From assembly GCF_000422845.1 (NCBI RefSeq), contig NZ_AUGV01000017.1:62001-126000 (forward strand): DNA of 64,000 bases, read 5' to 3'. The notes beneath the pieces were generated by a model that made no database searches, was not told where the DNA came from, and saw nothing but the letters and a program-made list of their open reading frames with translations. Source of the DNA: Oceanobacter kriegii DSM 6294. Its GTDB lineage: Bacteria; Pseudomonadota; Gammaproteobacteria; Pseudomonadales; Oceanobacteraceae. The position numbers and the translations under genes were made by a program. Positions 9,339-17,080 of the stretch are shown piece after piece. Position 1 is the first letter of the stretch; each line of letters starts with the position of its first letter.

Positions 9339-10550
9339 ATGCCAGCATTTACCTATCAGGCGCTGGATGCCAAGGGCAAACAGCAAAAGGGTGTATTGGA
9401 AGCCGATAGCGCCCGTCAGGTGCGCCAGAAGCTGCGCGACAAGGGCTGGATGCCGCTGGAAGTGGAATCCACCGTTATTCGCCAGAAGAGCGGCGGACTG
9501 TCGGGTAAGGGACCGCGCCTGTCAGTCCCCGAGCTGGCATTGATCACCCGCCAGCTGGCGACCCTGATTGGCGCTGGTTTGCCCATTGACGAAGCGCTGT
9601 CAGCCTTGGCTGAGCAGACCTCTCGCGCCAAAACCAAAAGCATGATTCTGTCGATTCGCTCCAAAGTGCTGGAAGGTTTTACCCTTGCCAAGGCGTTGGA
9701 AGAATACCCCAGAGCTTTTCCACATCTTTACCGCAGCACCGTCAGTGCCGGCGAACACGCAGGTCATCTGGACGGCGTACTGAACCGATTGGCGGATTAC
9801 ACCGAGTCCCGCCAGGCCTCCGATTCCAAAATCAAACTGGCCGCCATGTACCCGATCATCCTCAGTATTGTGGCCATCGGCATTGTGGTAGGCCTGCTGA
9901 CATTTGTGGTGCCGGACATCGTTGATGTGTTCGTGAAAAATGGTCAGGAGCTGCCAGGGTTAACCCAGTTTATGCTCGATCTGAGCCACATCATCAGCGA
10001 TTACGGTGTTTACATTGCCGGCGCTGTCGCGGTGTTTGTGATCGGCTTTGGTCAGGCGCTGAAAAACGACTCGTTTCGGGCTGGCTGGCATCGGGTGATG
10101 CTACGAATGCCCGGCATTGGTGGCTTTGCCCGCGATGCCAATACCGCTCGGTTTGGCAGCACATTGGCGATTCTGACCAGCTCAGGCGTGCCTTTGGTGG
10201 AAGCGATGAAAATTGCCAGTCAGGTGGTCACTAATATTCCCATTCAGCGTTCGTTGGTCGACGCTACGGTAGAAGTCAGCGAAGGCGGAGCCCTTCACAA
10301 GGCGCTCAGCAACAGCAACTATTTTTCACCGATCATGCTGCATATGATCGCCAGCGGCGAAAACAGCGGCGAGCTGGATTCGATGCTCGCCCGTACTGCC
10401 CACCAGCAGGAAACTACGCTGGAAAATACGGTCTCAGCGCTGGTTAAAATTTTCGAGCCCGTGATGTTGTTGGTAATGGGGGGCATTGTTGCCCTGATCG
10501 TTGCCGCCATCATGATGCCCATTCTTGATTTGCAAAAAATGGTTCAATAG
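9339..10550 (+). CDS. gspF: Type II secretion inner-membrane platform protein GspF
   Basis: Polytopic inner-membrane protein (403 residues) of the assembly platform that couples GspE to pseudopilin insertion. It has two T2SSF domains, each with YP.I / GE.aG type signatures: PRAFPHLYRSTVSAGEHAGHL region in the first and FSPIMLHMIASGENSGEL in the second. Three hydrophobic segments lie near residues 170-195, 222-240 and 370-395. The starting MPAFTYQALDAKGKQ is typical. The ATG follows the gspE stop by two bases. Confidence 0.97.
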   Translation: MPAFTYQALDAKGKQQKGVLEADSARQVRQKLRDKGWMPLEVESTVIRQKSGGLSGKGPRLSVPELALITRQLATLIGAGLPIDEALSALAEQTSRAKTKSMILSIRSKVLEGFTLAKALEEYPRAFPHLYRSTVSAGEHAGHLDGVLNRLADYTESRQASDSKIKLAAMYPIILSIVAIGIVVGLLTFVVPDIVDVFVKNGQELPGLTQFMLDLSHIISDYGVYIAGAVAVFVIGFGQALKNDSFRAGWHRVMLRMPGIGGFARDANTARFGSTLAILTSSGVPLVEAMKIASQVVTNIPIQRSLVDATVEVSEGGALHKALSNSNYFSPIMLHMIASGENSGELDSMLARTAHQQETTLENTVSALVKIFEPVMLLVMGGIVALIVAAIMMPILDLQKMVQ

Positions 10551-10559
10551 GAGAAACAC

Positions 10560-10988
10560 ATGCAATCCCGCAAGCGTGTTCAGGGTTTTACTCTGCTGGA
10601 AGTGATGGTTGTTCTGGCGATTATCGGCGGTATTTTGGCAATGGTTGCCACCAACGTGCTGGGGTCTGCTGATCAGGCCAACGTTAAAACGACCAAGGCG
10701 CAGATGAAACTGATCGAAAGTGCCCTGGATATGTACAAACTGGATAACTACCGCTATCCAACCACCGAGCAGGGTCTGGAAGCACTGGTAAAAAAACCAA
10801 CGTCATCCCCTGAGCCGAAAAACTACCGCGCCGGCGGCTACCTGAAAGGTAACTCTGTACCTACAGATGCCTGGGGTTCCGAGTTCCTGTACTTCAATGA
10901 AAAAGGCCAATACGAAATCGTATCCCTGGGTGCCGATGCCACTGAAGGCGGTGCGGAAACCAACGCCGATATCGTATACCCGGAATAA
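10560..10988 (+). CDS. gspG: Major pseudopilin GspG
   Basis: Major pseudopilin (142 residues), the main subunit of the periplasmic type II pseudopilus. A short basic leader ends at Gly9 or so, with prepilin peptidase cleavage before FTLLEVMVVLAIIGG; Glu at position +5 is present. The C-terminal part carries the GspG features LDNYRYPTTEQGLEALV, a Pro-rich strand, and DAWGSEFLYFNEKGQYEIVSLG with the calcium-site aspartates. GGAG before the ATG. Confidence 0.97.
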   Translation: MQSRKRVQGFTLLEVMVVLAIIGGILAMVATNVLGSADQANVKTTKAQMKLIESALDMYKLDNYRYPTTEQGLEALVKKPTSSPEPKNYRAGGYLKGNSVPTDAWGSEFLYFNEKGQYEIVSLGADATEGGAETNADIVYPE

Positions 10989-11010
10989 TCCCTGACCGAT
11001 TACCCATTGT

Positions 11011-11613
11011 ATGAAATCTATGCATCAACAAGCGGCTAACAAGCGCCAGTCTGGTTTCACCTTGCTCGAGGTATTGGTGGTACTGGCTATTATTGGCGGT
11101 TTGTTGGGCATGGTTACTCTCAATGGCAGTGATCAGCGCATTCAGAAAGAAACCGAAGCCTTTGCGACGGCACTGGTTGTGCAGATGAACATGTACCGCG
11201 ACACCGCGGTGAGTCAGAACACCGACATTGGCCTTGCCATGGACCGCAGGGAACTGCTGCTGTTGCAATGGGCCGATGTTGAGCAGTTGGCTCAAAGCGG
11301 TACGCTGAGTAGTGAAGAGCTGGGCGCGTTGGCCGAAAATCCCTGGCAGGCCTGGAGCAGCCAATACGTTGGTACTCCAAAGATACCAGAAGGGGTGTAT
11401 TTTCAGTTGATGGTCGATGGTGAAGAAGTCGATTTTCACGAGCTGCTGAACAACGACAGCGGCCCAATGCCCGCCTTGCTGTTTTTATCATCGGAAGAAT
11501 ACACCGCATTTGAATTGCAAGTGGCGACAGACGCCGACGAGCGTTTCGTCGTACATGTTCACGGTGACGGTTTTAATCCGGTCTGGAAATCACTGGAGAC
11601 CTTCGGTGGTTAA
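11011..11613 (+). CDS. gspH: Minor pseudopilin GspH
   Basis: Minor pseudopilin (200 residues). A leader with basic residues is followed by G/FTLLEVLVVLAIIGGLLGMV, giving a prepilin peptidase site and Glu+5. The rest is a GspH-type beta domain with low conservation. Two possible ATG starts (11011, 11020) lie close together, neither with a strong ribosome site. Its end overlaps the GTG start of gspI by eight bases. Identity as H is set by position between G and I. Confidence 0.9.
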   Translation: MKSMHQQAANKRQSGFTLLEVLVVLAIIGGLLGMVTLNGSDQRIQKETEAFATALVVQMNMYRDTAVSQNTDIGLAMDRRELLLLQWADVEQLAQSGTLSSEELGALAENPWQAWSSQYVGTPKIPEGVYFQLMVDGEEVDFHELLNNDSGPMPALLFLSSEEYTAFELQVATDADERFVVHVHGDGFNPVWKSLETFGG

Positions 11614-11998
11614 TCTGACAGTACCCCGCAGACGCTATTCTTACGGTTTTACCTTGCTGGAAGTGATGATCGCAGTGACCATTTTTGCCTCCATGGCGGT
11701 GGTGATCAGCGGTACGACCAGTCAGGCGGCAGATACCGCGCTGACGCTGGAAAACAAAACCCTCGCTAATTGGGTGGCGGAAAATCGTTTGAATGAAATT
11801 CGTCTGACCCATGAGCTGCCTGCGGTTGGCAACCGCAAGAGCGAAACCACCATGGCCGGACGTGACTGGCTGCTGGAAACCCAGGTCGAGTCGACCGATT
11901 TCCCGCAGGTGGTGAGGGTAACCGTGAATGTATTTGATGCCGAGAACAAAGAGTATCAGTACATCTCACTGGCAACCGTGATGGGAGCATACGATTGA
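11606..11998 (+). CDS. gspI: Minor pseudopilin GspI
   Basis: Minor pseudopilin of 130 residues that nucleates the pseudopilus tip with GspJ and GspK. The GTG at 11606 is chosen because GGAG lies about eight bases upstream and gives a normal short leader (MVNLTVPRRRYSYG) before FTLLEVMIAVTIFASM; starting further upstream in this frame would put a long non-prepilin stretch in front. The GspI signature ENKTLANWVAENRLNEIRL is present. The stop overlaps gspJ. Confidence 0.93.
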   Translation: MVNLTVPRRRYSYGFTLLEVMIAVTIFASMAVVISGTTSQAADTALTLENKTLANWVAENRLNEIRLTHELPAVGNRKSETTMAGRDWLLETQVESTDFPQVVRVTVNVFDAENKEYQYISLATVMGAYD

Positions 11999-12714
11999 TG
12001 CGCTGTCGTGGTTTTACGCTGCTGGAAGTTCTGGTGGCCGTGTCGATCACCGCTCTGTTGGGTGTTGGTGCGGCGCAAGTGCTCAGTGGTCTGATCAACG
12101 TCAAGGAAGCCACCGAGGCCAAATCATCCCAGCTGGCGGCATTGCAACGAATGAATAACCGTCTGGCGCGGGACATTCGCCAGTTTATCAACCGGCCAAT
12201 ACGCGACGCCTATGGCGACAGCATTGATGCTTTACGGCTGGATGATGGTGGCGACTACTATTTTGAATTTACCCGTGCGGGATGGCGCAATCGCCCCGGT
12301 GTTGAAGATACCCGCTCGGAATTGCAACGTGTGGCCTATGCCACCGTTGATATTGATGATGACGCCTGCGAATACGCACGACGCAGCCTTGCCGAAACGG
12401 CCACCGAAGAAGACCCTGAGTGGGAATTTCCTTGTCTGGTGCGCTACAGCTGGGATGTGCTTGACCGTGACTACAACAGCGAAGTGCGATCGGCGGTGGT
12501 GTTGAATCAGGTCGCTTCTTTTTACGTCAGCGTGCTGGCCGAAGAACGCGATGATGAAGGCAATGTAGCCAGCACCAACTGGTACAGCGAATGGCCGATT
12601 GTGCAAACGGAAGGGGCCAAAGTGCTGCCCGTTGCCGTCAAGGTTGAGTTTGAGATCCCTGGCATGGGCGAAATCGAACGGCTTTGGCCGATTGCCCACG
12701 ACGGAGACTTGTGA
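11998..12714 (+). CDS. gspJ: Minor pseudopilin GspJ
   Basis: Minor pseudopilin of 238 residues. Leader MRCRG then FTLLEVLVAVSITALLGVGA with Glu+5. Later segments LQRMNNRLARDIRQFINRPIRD and RVAYATVD are typical of GspJ. The ATG at 11998 overlaps the gspI stop by one base (TGATG), so translation is probably coupled; a TTG three bases upstream is in frame but less likely. Its own stop overlaps the gspK ATG in the same way. Confidence 0.93.
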   Translation: MRCRGFTLLEVLVAVSITALLGVGAAQVLSGLINVKEATEAKSSQLAALQRMNNRLARDIRQFINRPIRDAYGDSIDALRLDDGGDYYFEFTRAGWRNRPGVEDTRSELQRVAYATVDIDDDACEYARRSLAETATEEDPEWEFPCLVRYSWDVLDRDYNSEVRSAVVLNQVASFYVSVLAEERDDEGNVASTNWYSEWPIVQTEGAKVLPVAVKVEFEIPGMGEIERLWPIAHDGDL

Positions 12715-13733
12715 TGAGGCGTTCACAGCAAGGCGTGGCCTTGATTCTGGTGTTGCTGATTTTCGCCATCGTCAGTGTGCTGGCAACCGTGTTGATTCAG
12801 CGGCAATCCGCTGATGCCCAGCGTGCTTACAGTCAGTTTTCGACCTTGCAGGCTCGAACCATGGTCGATGGTGTCGAATCTGTGGTGCGCAGCGGCTTGC
12901 GAATGGACTGGGATGCAGACCCGGACATTGACCATAGCCTGGAAGAGTGGAACATCGACCGTACCTTCCCAATGGATAACGGCATGGTGTTTGTTCATAT
13001 TGCAGACGCGCAGGGGCGGTTTAATCTGAATTGGCTGTCGCCGTCGTCCACCAATCAGGCGGTGTGGCAGCAGCGCTTTTACAACCTGCTGAACGACCTC
13101 GGGCTCAATGTAGAGATTGCCCAGCAAGTCGCGAACTGGATGAATGAAGAAAGCCAGGTCGACAACGATTACCTGGGACTGGAAGTGCCGTATCGAGCGG
13201 CCTATAACCTCTGTAAGCACACCAGCGATATCATGCTGGTAACCGATGTGACGGCGGAGGTTTACAAGCAGTTGGAACCCTACATCGCCTGTCTGCCAGT
13301 CGATACCCAGTTGAATATCAATACCGCGTCGTGGGCGGTGTTAACGGCACTGGATACCGACTTTGATGCGACCGCGGCTGCAGCGGTCATCACGGCACGT
13401 GGCGACAGCGGTTTTGCCGCGGTGGCTGACTTTATGGAGCTGGAAGAGGTCAAGACCGCCTCGACCGCCAAGGACGAAGACAGCAGTACGCGTCAGTCTT
13501 CCAGTGACAGTGACTCCACGACTGCCAGTAACAGCTGGGCGGCCGAGGATTTCAGCGTCAAAACCCAATACTTTGAAGTGTTTGCGCAAGTAGGCGTAGG
13601 GGAAGCAGCAGAATGGATTGCGACCTCTGAATTTTTATTAAAACGGGATGCCAGTACAGCGGCCTTTACGACCCTGTATCGGGACTTTTCCAGACGAAAA
13701 GCACGTGTAACGCCCGACGTGGCGGGTACATAA
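12714..13733 (+). CDS. gspK: Minor pseudopilin GspK
   Basis: Large tip pseudopilin of 339 residues that caps the I-J-K complex. The leader MRRSQQG is followed by VALILVLLIFAIVSVLATVL; the +5 Glu of other pseudopilins is absent, as is normal for GspK. Conserved features include DAQGRFNLNWL, LGLEVPYRAAYNLC and two helix-hairpin-helix-like pieces (LNINTASWAVLTAL, GFAAVADFMEL). An acidic Ser/Thr-rich stretch near residues 255-280 looks like an exposed loop. ATG at 12714 overlaps the gspJ stop by one base. Confidence 0.94.
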   Translation: MRRSQQGVALILVLLIFAIVSVLATVLIQRQSADAQRAYSQFSTLQARTMVDGVESVVRSGLRMDWDADPDIDHSLEEWNIDRTFPMDNGMVFVHIADAQGRFNLNWLSPSSTNQAVWQQRFYNLLNDLGLNVEIAQQVANWMNEESQVDNDYLGLEVPYRAAYNLCKHTSDIMLVTDVTAEVYKQLEPYIACLPVDTQLNINTASWAVLTALDTDFDATAAAAVITARGDSGFAAVADFMELEEVKTASTAKDEDSSTRQSSSDSDSTTASNSWAAEDFSVKTQYFEVFAQVGVGEAAEWIATSEFLLKRDASTAAFTTLYRDFSRRKARVTPDVAGT

Positions 13734-13744
13734 CAGGATTGATC

Positions 13745-14959
13745 ATGAAAACGATTCGAGTCAGCTGGAGCCAGCTGGCGGGTCAGTGGCAAGTATCGGA
13801 ATATACCGACAACGCCGCTTCGCCTGCTTCTGACCAAACAGTCTCCCTGGAGCAGTGGGCAGAGTCGCAGCCAGAACTGACCGCCGTCCGAATGGTGATC
13901 GCGGCGGAAAACTACAGCACACACTGGGCGGAACTGCCGGGCATTTCTTCTCGCCATTTGGCCAAGGCGTTGCCGTTTGCGCTGGAAGAAAACCTGATTG
14001 AAGACGTATCCCATTACCAGATCATTGCCGCCGGTAAAGTGGATGGCCGGGTGCGCGCTTACGCGGTATCGATCGACCTGGTCGAGCGTTTGCTGGAGCA
14101 GTGCGAACATCTGCACCTGATTCCGCGTGAGATGATTCCGGAAACCCAGCTGTTACCTGCCGGTGCTTCTGCGGTATGGCAACGGGAAGGCTGGCTGTTG
14201 TCGGTACCTGGAGCGTTTGAAGGTTGGGTGATGCCGTTCGCCGTGTCTGCGGTACTTGAGTCGGCGCTGGCCGACAAGCAGGGGCTTGGTACCTTGTGCA
14301 TTCAGTCGCCTTCGCGTGATCAGTCGAATTTGCTGAAGACCACCCTTGAAACCGGTTTTGCTGATGCGTTTGAAAGCATTGAAGTCACCGGTGCCGAGCA
14401 GCCATTATTGCTGCTGCCGGGCCAGGTCAGCAAACCGGCTAATTTCCTGTCAGGTCAGTTCCAGGTCAGCCAAAGTGCCGACAAACCCAAAGCCTGGTGG
14501 CGCTCCTTGGCGGCCATGGCCGTTGTTGCGGCGGTACTGGGTGCCACCGGCTTGGCGGTAGATACCCATCGAACCAGCAGTCAGGCGCTGGAAGCGCGTG
14601 CAGCCGCCACCGACTTGTACAAGCAGCTGTTCCCCGGTGAGCGCGTGCGAATGATCAAAAGCCAATTCCGCAGCAAATTGAGCGGTGCGGGTAACGACAG
14701 CAGTGGTGGCTTTACGTCCATCATCAATCGTGCGGCTGCAGGCGTGGCGGCGGCTAACATCAAAAATCTGAAAATGGATTCCATCCGCTATAACGATCGT
14801 CAGGGTGAAATCATCATGGAAGTGCTGGCGGCTAATTTGGCCGATGTGCAAACCTTGCGACAAGCGATTGCTGATCAGGGGCTGGAAGCCGAAGTGGCGT
14901 CGGCCAGCAATGAGAAAGACGTTGTGAAAGGCCGCATCAAAATCGGAGAGTCGGCATGA
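13745..14959 (+). CDS. gspL: Type II secretion platform protein GspL
   Basis: Bitopic inner-membrane protein (404 residues) that links GspE in the cytoplasm to GspM in the membrane. The N-terminal cytoplasmic half has an actin-like fold (ISSRHLAKALPFALEENLIEDV), one membrane segment lies near residues 258-275 (AAMAVVAAVLGATGLAV), and a periplasmic ferredoxin-like domain ends the protein. The ATG at 13745 has AGGA six bases upstream. The last four bases overlap gspM. Confidence 0.92.
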   Translation: MKTIRVSWSQLAGQWQVSEYTDNAASPASDQTVSLEQWAESQPELTAVRMVIAAENYSTHWAELPGISSRHLAKALPFALEENLIEDVSHYQIIAAGKVDGRVRAYAVSIDLVERLLEQCEHLHLIPREMIPETQLLPAGASAVWQREGWLLSVPGAFEGWVMPFAVSAVLESALADKQGLGTLCIQSPSRDQSNLLKTTLETGFADAFESIEVTGAEQPLLLLPGQVSKPANFLSGQFQVSQSADKPKAWWRSLAAMAVVAAVLGATGLAVDTHRTSSQALEARAAATDLYKQLFPGERVRMIKSQFRSKLSGAGNDSSGGFTSIINRAAAGVAAANIKNLKMDSIRYNDRQGEIIMEVLAANLADVQTLRQAIADQGLEAEVASASNEKDVVKGRIKIGESA

Positions 14960-15474
14960 GTCAGTTAGACGAACTTAAACTGCAGTTTTCCAGCAACGCC
15001 CAGGTGCGCGCTGCATCGCAGTGGTACAACGCCTTGCCGGGCCGGGATCAAACCATCGTCAAGGTGCTGGGATGGCTGGTCGTGTTGAGTCTGGTGTATC
15101 TGATGGTGTTTGCACCTTTGATCAAGGACAACCGCGCTGCCCGTACTGATTTGGCCGATCAGCTGTCTACCTACAATCTGATTGCTGAAAACGCAGGCAA
15201 GTTTGGTGGTGCTTCCCAGGCAGCTGGCGCGTCATCGGGCCCAATCCTTCCCAAAGTCAGTCAGGCGGCCCGGAACGACGGCATCAAGCTCGATCGTTAT
15301 GAGCAGGATGGCAGTGATGTGCGCATCTGGATGGATGGCATTGAATTCGACCGGTTTATTTCCTGGACCGAATCCTTGCAGGCGCGGGACGGTATACGGG
15401 TCAGCCAGATCACACTGGATGCAGCAGAGTTGCCGGGCAGGGTTGATGTCCGCGCCACGCTGACGCCAAACTGA
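14956..15474 (+). CDS. gspM: Type II secretion platform protein GspM
   Basis: Small inner-membrane platform protein of 172 residues. A short cytoplasmic part (with WYNALPGRDQTIVKVLG) is followed by one membrane segment, WLVVLSLVYLMVFAPLI, and a periplasmic domain. ATGA overlap with gspL. It is the last gene of the operon; gspC, gspD and gspN are not beside it. A strong terminator follows. Confidence 0.92.
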   Translation: MSQLDELKLQFSSNAQVRAASQWYNALPGRDQTIVKVLGWLVVLSLVYLMVFAPLIKDNRAARTDLADQLSTYNLIAENAGKFGGASQAAGASSGPILPKVSQAARNDGIKLDRYEQDGSDVRIWMDGIEFDRFISWTESLQARDGIRVSQITLDAAELPGRVDVRATLTPN

Positions 15475-15494
15475 TTCTACGTAATGAAATCTGA

Positions 15495-15538
15495 GCGAGC
15501 CCCCGATAGTGAACAGCTATGGGATGCTCGCTTTTTTT
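15495..15538 (+). terminator. gsp operon terminator
   Basis: Long imperfect stem: GCGAGC / GCTCGC at the base, CCC / GGG and ATAG / CTAT inside, followed by eight T. Confidence 0.85.
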
Positions 15539-15599
15539 TGCCAAGGCGTTAGCATGGCCCCAACGAAATTAAGGGCTCGCCCTTGCGATGGAGAAACAT

Positions 15600-16961
15600 A
15601 TGGCGTTCGATTTTGACTTGTTGATCATTGGTGCTGGCTCAGGCGGCGTACGTGCGTCACGAATGTCGGCGGCAAAAGGGGCAAAAGTCGCCGTGGTTGA
15701 AAACCGCTATTTGGGCGGCACCTGCGTCAATGTCGGCTGTGTTCCCAAAAAGCTGTTTGTTTATGCATCCGAATACAGCGAAAAAGCCAAAGAAGCGAAA
15801 GGCTTCGGTATTGATGCCAGCGTCAATGGCTTCGACTGGCCGACGTTGCGCGATAACAAAACCGGTGAAATCGAACGTCTGAACGGCATTTACGGCAATA
15901 TGCTGGGCAATGCGGGCGTGGAAATCATCAACGGCACAGCGTCCATTGTTGATCCTCATACCGTCGCTGTGGACGGCAAACACTACAGTGCTGAGCGCAT
16001 CATGATTGCTACCGGTGGCTGGCCGTTCAAGCCGGACGTGCCGGGTATAGAGCATGCCATCACTTCCAATGAAGCCTTTTACCTCGATACTTTTCCGCAG
16101 CGCGTCGTGGTGGTTGGCGGCGGTTACATTGCCGTTGAGTTTGCAGGCATTTTCAACGGCCTGGGCGCGGATGCGCACCTGTTGTATCGCGGAGAGCAAA
16201 TCCTGCGCGGGTTTGATAACGGTGTGCGTGACTTCGCCGCCGAGCAAATTGCCGCCAAGGGTGTAAACATTCATACCAACACCGACATTGAACGCATCGA
16301 GAAGCTGGCATCCGGCGAGCTTGAATGTGTGTTGAACAATGGCGAGCACCTGGTGGTTGATTGCGTGATGTACGCCACGGGCCGCCGACCAATGACCGAT
16401 GGACTGAACCTGGAAGCGGTTGGTGTTGAAACGCGCAAAGACGGCACTATTGTTGCCGATGATTTCTTCCGTACCTCCGTCGACAGCATCTATGCCTTGG
16501 GCGACGTGATCGGAACTCCGGCCCTGACACCCGTTGCATTGGCGCAGGGTATGAAGTTTGTTGCCCAGCAATTCGATGGCGATACCAGTGCGATGGATTA
16601 CAGCAATATTCCAACGGCGGTTTTCTGCCAGCCCAACATTGCCACCGTCGGCCTGACGGAAGAAGAGGCGGGCGAGCAGTTTGCTGGCGATGTGTTGGTG
16701 TTTGAGTCCAGCTTCCGACCGATGAAGCACACCATCAGTGGTTTGCCGGAGCGTTCGTACATGAAACTGCTGGTTCAGAAGTCTACCGACCGAGTGTTAG
16801 GTGCCCATATGGTCGGCCCGGATTCTGGTGAGATCATGCAGGGATTGGGTGTGGCGATCAAAGCTGGGGCGTCCAAAGCGATGTTCGACAGCACCATTGG
16901 TATTCACCCAACGGCGGCGGAAGAGTTCGTGACCATGCGCACGCCATCGCGTGAAATCTGA
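15600..16961 (+). CDS. gor: Glutathione-disulfide reductase
   Basis: Cytoplasmic flavoprotein disulfide reductase (453 residues) that regenerates glutathione with NADPH. FAD site LLIIGAGSGGVRAS, redox-active CVNVGC (Cys42, Cys47) within GGTCVNVGCVPKKL, NADPH site GGGYIAVEFAGIFNGLG with the arginines in YRGEQILRGFD that favour NADPH, and the C-terminal GIHPTAAEE carrying the catalytic His-Glu pair. The ATG at 15600 is preferred over the one at 15588 because GGAGA sits seven bases before it. Ends on a terminator shared with rapA. Confidence 0.96.
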   Translation: MAFDFDLLIIGAGSGGVRASRMSAAKGAKVAVVENRYLGGTCVNVGCVPKKLFVYASEYSEKAKEAKGFGIDASVNGFDWPTLRDNKTGEIERLNGIYGNMLGNAGVEIINGTASIVDPHTVAVDGKHYSAERIMIATGGWPFKPDVPGIEHAITSNEAFYLDTFPQRVVVVGGGYIAVEFAGIFNGLGADAHLLYRGEQILRGFDNGVRDFAAEQIAAKGVNIHTNTDIERIEKLASGELECVLNNGEHLVVDCVMYATGRRPMTDGLNLEAVGVETRKDGTIVADDFFRTSVDSIYALGDVIGTPALTPVALAQGMKFVAQQFDGDTSAMDYSNIPTAVFCQPNIATVGLTEEEAGEQFAGDVLVFESSFRPMKHTISGLPERSYMKLLVQKSTDRVLGAHMVGPDSGEIMQGLGVAIKAGASKAMFDSTIGIHPTAAEEFVTMRTPSREI

Positions 16962-16987
16962 TTAATTTCGGTCAGTATTTCAGATAC

Positions 16988-17016
16988 AAAAATGCCCGCA
17001 ATGTGCGGGCATTTTT
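16988..17016. terminator. Bidirectional terminator between gor and rapA
   Basis: Perfect 13-base stem AAAAATGCCCGCA / TGCGGGCATTTTT with a three-base loop. A and T tracts on both sides let it serve both convergent genes. Confidence 0.9.
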
Positions 17017-17080
17017 GTATGGGTAGTTAATCAATCAGTGGCAACGACTGGAGTCGTTGCCAGACGAGTTGCCAGGATTA

